Origin: Syngnathus acus
Lineage: Eukaryota; Chordata; Actinopteri; Syngnathiformes; Syngnathidae
Direction: 5' to 3'
Assembly (NCBI RefSeq): GCF_901709675.1
Contig: NC_051094.1
Span: forward strand, 14,702,501 to 14,766,500
DNA: 64,000 bases
In this document: in pieces, positions 50,401 through 62,400 of the stretch
How the letters are laid out: every line of letters begins with the position of its first letter
Position numbering within the stretch: position 1 is the first letter of the stretch
Program-made: the position numbers and the translations under genes
Notes under the pieces: generated by a model
Told to the model about the DNA's origin: nothing
The model's database searches: none
What the model saw: only the letters and a program-made list of their open reading frames with translations

Positions 50401-53400
50401 TCAAAACCATTCATTGGCCCCAGAATGAGCCCGTTCACAAAAACATGCACGAAGCAAAAATGCGTCCGTCCAAAATATGAACAAATTGATTAACTTTTGT
50501 TGAACTCATTCAGGTACAACACTGCAGATAACACATTCGATCAGGGCAACAAGCTAAAAGCAATAGCCTGGCCACCAGCTTTTATCTCTTCAGCACTAAA
50601 ATAGCCAGCTAATAGAGATTTCAAACAGGCGTGTGCTGGAGGCTCCGGCTCAAGGACTGGAAAAATACAGAACACAGAATAATGACACAAAATGTGTCAA
50701 TTAGTGGCATACCTTAGTGTTCAATTATCATTTTTGCCAGGTATTGTTAACTGGTGGTCTGCGACTCTCTAGTTGTCCGTAGCGATATTCCAGGTGTTCC
50801 GCAAAATTGGAAATGGAAATTAATTCTAATGTCTTTAAAAATAAAGTTGATTAATTATTTAGACCTTGATTCATTTTCCAGCTAATTTTGTAACCAATCA
50901 ACTGACTGTGTCTTGCTGGGGGTGGTTTGAATAGGTTCCCCCCCCTCCCCATGCAAAGTTACAGACGGGTACCAATTCTAACAGAAGTCCTACTAGAATA
51001 AGTCACCCCGTGAAAATAGGTACCACCCCTCCCATTTTAAAACGGTGAACTCTAGACATCAACTGACTCTTTCTGTGTCTTCTTGGGGATGTTTTCACCA
51101 AGTGTAGCAAATTTGAATAGTATTCCCCCCTCCCTAAGCAAAGTTACAGGGGGTACTAATTCTAACAGCAGCCCTAAGTGAACCCGCGAGAATAAGAATA
51201 ACCTTCCCATTTTCGGATTCCTAGCCATCACCTTTTTCTAGCCAATGGTGATAAAAGATTCTGATGAGAATAGAACTCCAGAGGGGCAGTACTGTGTCTA
51301 TTTGAATGATGGAAGATTTGAAGGCAGACAGTTTACCTCATCAAGTGACAAATTGTCATAAGAATGCTTCCTCGTCGGATGACAGCCATGTAAAAAACAA
51401 CAACAACAACCGTATGCATTATTAGTACTGCACCTCATTAGTGAAATGAATTAGTTTCAAACACTTTAGCTGCCATAATCAATTGCCATTTACTGTAGGG
51501 AAAATAAATGAGGCTGTCTGGAGCATTTGATTCATAGCTTCTCGTAAGCCAGGTTTTTATTTAATAACGGATTTTACCGTTCTTGCCGTTAGTATTGCTC
51601 TTATGTTGAAGCACACTACCGGGACACGTCAAGAAATATGAGTATTTGCAAATGTATGTAGCTGGCTTAAACTGAATATTATAATGAACCGTATACAAAT
51701 GCATCAATGAATACTATGGTGCAATGTGTTTTTTGAAGCATTCTGGATAACTGAAAAAGTCTAATTGACGGCTTAATCCCACTAATAACCCACATTAATC
51801 TGCTAATGGAATTCTCACACTAATTATTTCAAAGACAAAAAGCCTTTTAAATTGGTCAATGGGGTGCATAGAAAAGAGAGAGTGAGAGATTTGCTTTGTC
51901 CTGGCTTCAAACAGTTCAGGAAGCCATGTGTTTTTTTTTTGAGGAGCCATTGAGGTTGTTAAAATCACACCTGGCAGACGTTCGACCTCTGCTTGCAGCA
52001 ACAATTCACAACATCTGTGCTGCTATCATCAAAGTCAGGGATGTGCAAAGTCTGGCATCAGCTACATTTCTACACTTCTAAAAGCAATTTTAAGACTAGT
52101 AAGCATGAAAATTGGGGTTGTCTGCGTTGTACTTTTTACTTGCAACACTCGATTGCGATGCTCTTACAACACAGGAGCGATCATTCTAAGAAGAGAAGAG
52201 GCCGTGTGAAAAGATAAATGTCAGTCATGAATTTACTGAAGGAAACGAAGAGGGGTCAAGAGAGGCTGTTGCGGAAATTGTAGACAAGTTTTAAGAAACT
52301 CTAAAAAGACACGAAGGAGTAAATGTGGGGAGGGCAGAGTTTAAGGAGACACTTCTAGCCTGCTAGCAGGCCTCCATTTTTGCTGTGAAGAAAAAAAAAC
52401 ACCATATCTTTTTGTCTAGTTATATATCAGGAGAGAGATGACTGACACCACACAGCTTTTTTTTCCTTTTTTTTACAACCTGACAATGACATAGTTTGTA
52501 GCGGGAAGGAGCTGCTAAATGACGAGCGGGTTGATATATATCAAAGTCAAAGTCAAAGTTTGCTTTATTGTCAATTTCTTCACATGTCAAGACACACAAA
52601 GAGATTGAAATTACGTTCCCACTATCCCACAGTGACAAGACATAGTACACAATATACATACAAGTAAACAACACAAAAAGTAAAAACAAGAAGGCACAAA
52701 CAATGAATAAATAAGAGTGATGAATAAATAATAAATAAACAAATAACATAACAAATAAGAGGAGCAAAAATGGAGCAAGTGTGCATACAGCAGACAGTCA
52801 GAATATAGCGCAAAAGTACAGGACGCTACGCAGAAGGGGGGAGAGAGTTCAGGATCCTAACAGCCTGGAGAATGAAGCTGTTGGTGAGTCTGGTTGTGCG
52901 GGAGCGCAGGCTCCTGTAACTCTTCCCAGAGGGCAGAAGATCAAACAAAGAGTGAGCGGGGTGACTCACATCACTCAATCGTGGTCGCCTTGCGGGTGAG
53001 ATGGGAGGTGTAAATGTCCTTCAGGGAGGGGAGTGAAGCACCAATAATCTTACCAGCCGTGTTCACTATGCGCTGCAGGGCCTTCATCTTGTATTCAGTG
53101 CAGCTACCACCCCAAACAGTGATACAACTGGAGAGGATGCTCTCAATGGTGCCACGGTAGAATGTAGTCATGACGGCCGGAGGAGCACTTGCTCGCCTGA
53201 GTTTCCGCAGGAAGTACAGGCGGCGCTGAGCTTTCTTCGCCAGTGATGCGGTGTTGGTGGACCAGGAGAGGTCCTCACTGATGTGCACCCCCAGGAATCT
53301 TCTTTGTTGCGTAATATTCTTTGTTCCTTTGTTCTCGTGTCTTCACTCACTTGTCAGTCAGGGAGATATTCAAGAGATCCTTCCTTCTTCCACATTGGCG

Positions 53401-56400
53401 ACTCCTGACGTAAGTCAACATACCGTATTGTGTGGCCAACAATAACTACCTGCCATTTGCCAAGGATGGCTGCAGTGCACCTTTCACAAGGACCAGCTGT
53501 GCACTGGATGGTGTCCCGCCATGGCCGCCTGCTCCGCCACGGTCGTCTGCCAGGACTGCGTGCTTGCTAGTATCGGTTAAGGCAACTCAGATGGCCACTG
53601 ACCAGCAGGCCGGGGTGCTGCTTCACCTCAGTTTGGAGGATGACAGTGATTCAGGATTGCAACGCCGTTGGGACTGGCCCAACTCAGCCGTCGCGCCCAT
53701 CCAGTTGGCACAGCCCCGCGACCTACTGCCAGCGCCTCAATGTGTACCCCATGAATCAGGTTTTCAAAGTCTTCAGGACAGCTGTACGCCACAGTCAGGA
53801 CTGGCCCAACCAGTTGGCGCCACCTGAGACCTAACGCCCATGCCTCAACGGGTACCTCCTGTGTGTGGCTAACCGGAGGCTTCAGAATAGCTGCACGTCG
53901 CAGTCACGACCGGCCCAACCTAGCCATCCTTGTTGGACCCCAGATGTGGCAAACCACCAAGGTGCCTCAATCCTCCTCCTTGCTAGTTGCGCCCCCTGTG
54001 AGAGATTCGTGCCCTCATCTTTATCCTTATATCCTCAACCTACACCTGTTTTTGTGAGGATTGACGTCCACAGTCCGTCAGTTCACACCGTTGACGGAAA
54101 CTCGCACTGTACGGGTCATCCGCCCGCTGAAGCGCCTCTACGTTGATTTATGGACACTGTTAGTTTTTTGTTTTGAATTTTCCTTCTGGATATTGTCTTT
54201 GTTCTTTTGTTCATTTGTCTTCACTCACTTGTTGGCAGTCAGTGAGAGATTAAAGATGTACGTATTTCTTATAACTGCCACTACATATGATATGTCATGG
54301 AAACAACTAAACAATTACCAAGACTATAGTCTCTATGAATGATATCAGTCAGTGCTGTATGTGGAAACTAGGCGCAGCAAATATAATGAAAATAGCAAGG
54401 GGCCTGAGATAGCTGCTTGTGGAACACCATACGACAGAGGGAAAGAGTGTGACTCAAAGCGACCTAGGTCAACACAAATTCTTCTCACGAGGGTCGCGGG
54501 CATGTTGGAGCCTATCCCAGCTGATCTTGGGCAGTGTGGGGGGGGCAGGGCACCTTGAACTTGTTGCCAGCCAGTCGCAGGGCACACATAAATGAGCATC
54601 CATCCACACTCACATTCAGGAGGAAACCGGAGCAGCCGGAGAAAACCCACACAGGCACGGAAAGAACATGCAAACGACACATAGAAACGCCAAAGCCGGA
54701 ATCAAACCCATAACTTCTGAATTGTGAGGGGTCTTGCTAACCAGTTGACCACTGTGCCACATTATTATTATTATTATTAATCATTTTTGTTCAAATCTGA
54801 GTGTATCTAGGCTTTAACGCTTTGTCTGATTTTGGGTTTACAGCTCTTAATCCACTTGTGCTTTTACCATAAATGTATAATAACAACCCAAGACTAATGC
54901 GGCGGGCATTGCCTGTACAGGGATGCAAGCTAGACATTAATTACAAAAGGGGTCTGAAAATGCAAGTGTGCCTTAATCTTTAATGCCATTTGCTATACTC
55001 TATGTTGTTCTGCATCCAGATTGGCACTCTGGAATTGTCTGGCACTGCTGACAGCCTGTCTTTGATCCCCCAAATTGTCCCACCAATCTGTGTTAAACAT
55101 GATGGGCAGCCTCTCAATCTGAAGATTGGATGTCAGGTACACCCTTCATCAATCAGTTGTACCCGTTATTGACTACGGTAATAAAGGGAATCGTTTACCG
55201 TCTTTCAGTGCTCGCTGTTCTTTATTTGCATCCAGTCTGTGCGCCACAGAACCAATTGCACACATTATTAACAACATTTTGCGTTGTTAAATATTTAAAA
55301 CTATCTGTGTCTTGTTGATGCAAGCAGATGGTACTGGTATGTGCACGGAAATAATCTTGAATTGAGACTTGAATTGTTTTGCTTTGCCCTAGACGTGCTA
55401 AGTAGTTGTGTACACTTAAGGACATACATATCTATGCCATTTACCTTCAACTCCATCAGTTTACAATATTGCTGTTGCTCTTGTGTTCAAAGAAACTGAA
55501 CTATAACCCCAAAGATTTTATTTAACAACAAAGTAGCTGGGAGAAGCATTTTGTGTAGAATCTATGGTGTTCATTCACATCTCACAAACACCAACTTTGA
55601 GTCTTTGTATTTCAAATAATGGGTAATACATGGCTCCTTCTCTTGGTGTGGCCAGCAAGGCCAAACATGGTCAGCTTTTACTAGATGGTGAGGGTGATAT
55701 ACTCATTCAATTATCAATGGATTGCACCTAACCTACAATGGCAAGGCAGTGGTTCAATATAAATATCATGAGGTTGCCGTGCTGCATTCCTGCAAAGCAA
55801 TGTGTGATTAAGTGATTAAAAAGCAATCCACCACAGAAATTGGCTTCATGCCTCACGGTCTTTACTTTTTATTTATTTTTATTTTTTTTTGCAAATTATG
55901 TTTGAACGAAGTTTGCGGAAATTTTATCAAGCATTTGTTTCCACTAGTTTATTGGCCTTTCAGGACTGCTTTTTATTTGTTTTACAGAAGGATTTGTAAA
56001 ACTACCATCTAGGAGAATGGCTGGGACGGAGCCTATAGGGAGTCTATGGTACACTTTATGCAAAATATCCAAGTACAACTCTTTTGCTTGCTGAGATGCC
56101 CCTGTGCTACCCTGTGAAATCAAATCAATATCTGCATTTTATTTTCAGAATCCAATCCACAGGTATTGGCTGAAAAACATGTTTTGGATTAAAAAAACAT
56201 TTTTTTGGGTTACTTCTGATTGTTTTATCATTATTGTTTTGTGTTCACAACTTTGGTACAGCTACGTCTGCTGTCAAATGGTAATATGACTAAAGTTGAG
56301 TTGATAATCATGTTCACCACCTTTGATTGACACTGTCAGGGAGGCATTAATTCCACAATGTTTATTGGTACTACGTTCATTCAGGTGATGGTAGTTTGCA

Positions 56401-59400
56401 GTGAACTGCACGACATCATTGTGAGTCATTCAATATTTTTATGATTTCATGCAGGTAAACAAGGGAACACATACCTATATAGAAACACCTTACTGTAATG
56501 GGTGTGTCTGAAACCCAAATGCAGTAAAGCAGGGAAGAAAATTAGATGATGACTTTTAAAGCTTTGACAGGTCCAAAGACAAACAGATGAGGAAGAATGC
56601 CATTCAATTAAGATTCAGACGAAGAGTCTCCAAGTTTAGGATGGTTGGGCGCTGGACAGGTAAGAGTCTCATTGCTCAGATATATAGAGGTAGCAAGACA
56701 TGAATTTGTGGTTGTCCCATTGCGATATGTACTTTGCGTTCTGTTATAGCTGCAGGTGTTCATTCATTCATCATCTGTACTGGTTAGTTTTCACGAGGGC
56801 CGTGGGCGTGCTGGAGCCTATCCCAGCAGTCTTTGGGTAGTACGCAGAGTACACCATGAACTGGTCATCGCAGGGCACACATAGATACACAACCATTCAC
56901 ACTCACAATCATGTTGGTCACCATCATGAGGAAAAGCAGTTCGGAAGACAACGAATGAACAAACTTAGTATTTGGTGTGACTCTATAGTACTCAGTGTAA
57001 CTTAATTCATAACTCAGAAGACTTAATGTGGCCATTACTGCTTCCGGGTCATCTCGCTCAGAAGGGATGGGAAGGAACGTTCCTTGGCTAAACCGAGAAT
57101 CCAAAGTGGGTCAAAAAGGCACAACTTGTGGTCATGGTGAAAAGCTAAGAAAAATTGGTTACCCATGATGGCTTAGTTGCTTGCTCATATTTACTCATAC
57201 TCGTAAACATTCTTCTTATACGATGGTCTATTTCTTACTAAGCTGTATTTACAATGCAGGCCAACTGCTAAAACTGAGATATTGCTACTGAAGGCCATCT
57301 TGTCAGTGTTCGGCCTACAATCAAAAGGCACTCAGTGTATTGTACCCCTTTGTTTTCCTGATCACTTGATGGCACCATAAAGCTAATGAAGCACCATGAC
57401 GCTTCAAACCTTGTGCAAACTAATCGTCTGGAAAGCCTCAGCGGTACAGAAGGCTTAATTTCGCCATCACTATCAAGAAATGCTCTCCGCAGATTCAGGA
57501 TTGTTATCCACTGAACTTTTCCTCTGCCGGTTATTGTAGGAACTATGTACTGTGCAGAAAGCATGCATTAGAGATGACTACACAGTCCATATATATTTCT
57601 TTTTGAATGCTTCAATTATCTTTACACAAGCAGCTTACATGGCTCAGAAGTCATTGTTTATGACAGCAATCACTGCAAAGCATGTCCATCTAGCCTCAAC
57701 GCTATTTATCAAGATCCAATCAGGTTTGATTTTTCTCAATAATTACAGCGAGCTGGTGTTGATTGGTCTCTTTTATTATTCATTTTGAGGTGACATGGCT
57801 GCAAGGCAGCTGTTTAAACGTGTCCAAGTGTGTGACATTGACTCTGATTTGGACTGATGCACCAAGGCTCTTTTTTTTTATCAACAAGGGACAGACTGGA
57901 AGAGACCAGAATATAGGGGTCAGTTAGCGGCTCTACCGCTTGATAGAGAATGGCAAGTAATAGGATTCTGTGTGCTTTTTTCATTTGTTAATTGCTATGC
58001 AGTAACAAATAGAGACGCTGTAAAGTAACTGTAGTCAAATTAATTAACAGAGAAAAGTATCGTGGTGTTCAATTACTGTCATTACAGCAAACAATTGATA
58101 TATTAGCGTAACACACTACTTTCTAACGTGTTACCACTGCCCGTTTCATTCAGTCTTGTATAGGGGTGTAACGATTCATCGATACACATCGATTAATCGA
58201 TATAATGCTCTACGATTTGTTGGCATCGATGCTAAACGTAAACATCGATCTATATCGCCCGTTTTTGACCTCGGACATTAGACGCGACTTTATTTTGAAA
58301 TCCAGTTCATTGTTGCTTGCTTTCTCTTTCCGGGAGCAGTGCGCGGCGTGTTGTGTTGTGAGCAGAGCAGGCACGTGAAAGGGAGCGGACAACTACGCGG
58401 CTCCTGGGCTGGTGCTATGGCTAGTGTCCAAGAAGACGAGGAAATCCGCTCCTCTTTGGGCTTCAAGTCATTCGTTTGGAAGCACTTTGGATTCCAAAGA
58501 AAAGATGGCTCAACGGACAAGACACGTGCAGTTTGTAAATCCTGCCATGCGGTGATCAAATATTCAGGGAACACCACAAATCTCGCCGCACATTTAAAGG
58601 AAAAATGGTATTACAAAAAAAGAAAGAATATTCATTTTTCTTTACTTACTTATATGAGAAAAAATATAGGAATTTGATAAAGTTCAGTGTTAAAATAAGC
58701 ACTTTGTATACTACAATACTCTTGTAATTTCCTAAATAAAGAGTTTGCAGTACCTTGTTGATTTTGCGTATGAATTGTTATAAATCAGGATATTGTTCTA
58801 TATCGATCGTAGAGCACTATATCGTGATGTATCGTGAATGAATCACAGCAGGCTTTAAGATATCGGCAAATATCGTATCGTGTTTCTTTGTATCGATATG
58901 ATATCGTATCGTGACAAAACCCGCGATTTACACCCCTAGTCTTGCATATTATTAGACCCTGTAAAGCAGGGGTGTCAAACTCATTTTTTTTCGCGGGCCG
59001 CATTCCAGCTTCTTTCGGAGGGCCATTATGACTATCAACCCAAATAAATGTATGAGCACCTCATATTATATACAGTAAAAGCTACAAAACAAACTGACAA
59101 ATAACTCGTGTTCAAATCAGACAAGTAAAAACTGGTCAACTATTTAAAAAAAAAAAAAGATATTAAAAGTGAAGACAATTTGCAATTCTAGTCATGACAC
59201 GAATTTGATGCACAATTTGACTTCACGGGCCACATAAAATGATGTGGCGGGCTGTATCTGGCCCCCGGGCTTTGAGTTTGACACCATTGCTGTAAGGTAT
59301 CAATGCGTTGTTCCTTTTATGACTAGATGTTCATACAAGTGGAAGAAACTGGAATCAAACTAAAGGTGTTACGCATACATTTTGAGCTCTGTGAAACTGC

Positions 59401-62400
59401 ATTATATATTACATTTGGGGAATAGTTTGATCAAAGTGATACAAGAGATCCCTCATTTCATTAACCCTTGAGTATCGTTCGCTCCTGTAAGGTATCAAAG
59501 CAGTGTTGCTATTAATTCCGTATTTATGCATTTTGAGTGATTAATGTGGAATCATTTTCCCTAGTGATGTACAAGCCCACAAATCCAGGGGATGTGATGT
59601 GCATGTCAGGCGCCAACCTATCATTTAATGATAATGCATCATGATCCCTCTGGGAAAAGCACAAAGGATGAAGAGGGAGAAGTGCATGGAAATTCAGGAA
59701 TGAAAATCAGAAGAGAGACAACGATGAGATTTTCATTGACATATTACAAAGGTCATCATCTGTTATGATGATGTGGTCTGAAAAAATAAACACATAGCCT
59801 TCCTATTTAGTTGCAACAGATGAATAAATGATTGAAGTAGTTTTAATTTTCTCGCCATAATAATAATACAGTTTCATAGTCGCCATAGAAATGACTAAAT
59901 GGTTTCTCTATTGAACGATTGTATTTCTCTTGGCAACTAAGCGATGTTGTTTTTCCCCAACCACCAATGTCGCACTCTCAGAAGTACAATTTAACCTTGA
60001 GTTATTGTACTTATATCGAATACACGGTGAGTGCTTCTGACAAAGATAACAGTTTAATGGAACACCGCAGAGACTGGGCCAACTGCTGATGACTTCTTTA
60101 CAATGACTATAAAGAATTACACAGCAACCTTCATTTCTGGTTATGGAAATGCTGTACACCTCGCATATGGACAAAAGAAGCATGAATTAATCGTTTGTCT
60201 GAAAGAGACAATTGGGTGATGATTTCACTGTACATTTTAAGGTGGTGCAGCTGGAGAGGAACAAAGAGTGGAGAAACATGTGCCGCATATGTTTTGAAGC
60301 GATAACACTTGGTGAGATCATAAATGTGATAATAAAATTGTTATTTAGGAAATAAATCAGGTGGAGCAAGTTGCTAAATCTCAGAATCTCTATTTTGGAA
60401 CAGATTATGGTAATTGTTGGCATCCTCATGCCGAGGGCTGACATTGTTGCTCTTCGTTATTGCCTTTGATTGACTATCAGTCTTCCTGATTTTTTGGCAA
60501 CTTTACTGGCGGTTAACAGTGCGTGATGTGAGTAGATTTTTATTTAAATGGTACACCGCTATCCTTTCAGGTGGTTAAGAAAATTGTTTCAATCATTTGT
60601 TTATTGGGTGATTAATCTAGAATAATCACACATTTCCCTTAGGACCAATAAAAATGTGATCTTCTATTAGTCAAAATGTTACAATTGACTTGAATTTTTC
60701 AAGATTCAAGGTATGGAGTTTGAAATAGGAAATCCGGAACAAAAATGTTTTTCTATTAATGCACATATTGGTTTGTAAAATAAGATGTGTAACAGTACAA
60801 AGCTTGAACTAATTAAAATGCCTAATTTTACATTACTCACAATGAATTGCAATCTTAAATAACAGTAACAATAATGACACATGGCAAGTGCTCGAATAGT
60901 ATTCTATTCTATTCTATTCGTGCACACACATATGACAAGGTCAGGAGAGGACAAAACAATAAAATACCACCCAACGCGACTGCCCCTTGGGTCCCCATTC
61001 TACAACACTGCAGTAGACCAATCTAAGAGAACTCTTAAGGGATGACATCACTCTGATTTGAGTACTGTTCGATAATAATTTTAAAACTTGGATGAGACAT
61101 ATTACACACTATGTATAAACAATTCTTAAGAAAAAAAACGGACAAAGTGTGATGATTCTCAGCAGCTGCACAATAATATTCATACTTAATTAAAATGAAA
61201 AGTGCCTTATTTCTTGTAATGGTCACATATTGCAAAACCTCTGTATTTCTCCAAGTAAGAACTACTGGCAACCAACAAGCATGTATTGTATAATGAGCTG
61301 TAAGACTATTAAGCAAAGTATTAGAAAAACGAAAAATATCTGGCAGTTGTGTGGATTTAAGAAACTGTATAATCCTCTGCAGAAAAGTAGGTACATAATC
61401 TGAGTGTTATTCAGCAACAGCAGAATAATTCAATGAAATAAAATGAATATAAAATAATTTTACAAATAATAATAAATTAAAGGCTTTGTGGTCAATTCAA
61501 TTCAAGTGGTTACTTGAAGTTTAAACTCATAACAAAATATTGTGGTGATGTTATCTGGCCCCCAGGCCTTGAGTTTGACACACATGCAATGGACTACGAG
61601 CGTTGTGTCATGTACGCCAGATACGGTGAGGCAATCGACTCTTCCGAGTTCCATTTTGTAAATTCTGCCAGCATTACATTATTTATTAAGACATCAATTG
61701 TAAAAATGTGTATTCATACAATCACACCGTCATATTCAAAATACAAAATATATCTTTTACTCCTGCCCTGAAATCCATAACCTCAGCAGCATGGTTCATG
61801 TTTTTTCATAGGGGGCCAAAAGAACGACACACACTCCTGGGTAATATTTCTCTATCCAACTGGAAAGCAGATGACACTGCTGAGAGAGCATGTTTGTGCC
61901 CTGTGCTTATATTGCTAAGAAAAGGAGTGAGGGCTCATGATTTCATTTATTTTTTAAAACAATAATGGTTTACAATTTGTGCACATAGAGAAAAGCTTCC
62001 TGTAGCTTTTGCGCATCACATTTACATTCATTCACATTCATTCACTGACAGAAAGAACATCCCCATTGATGAATTGGCATCACACAAAATATGAAAAACA
62101 TAAGGCAGGAACAAATGAACACCCACAAGACGTTTCACTCTGTTTTAGACTAATTGGAATGGGAGGGAGCGTTATTAAAATTAAATAAGATAAGACAAGA
62201 TGAGATAAGATGACATTTCTTTTAGCAGTCGCACAAAGGGGAAATGTGAAATTAGAATGTGAATGCATTTTGTCAAGTTTCACTGTAAATGTTTGCAAAC
62301 AAAATTAACAGAGTATGCAGTTATTATTAAACGACCGTTTTCTTTATTCTCATCACGAAAGCACAATTTCCACTGGAGGAATGCAACAGTACTGCGAGGT

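Noticed and set aside
53432-53827. A 131-codon ORF in GC-rich DNA as a gag protein
   Set aside because: It crosses tandem repeats, has no zinc knuckle or capsid motif, and no partner pol gene follows.
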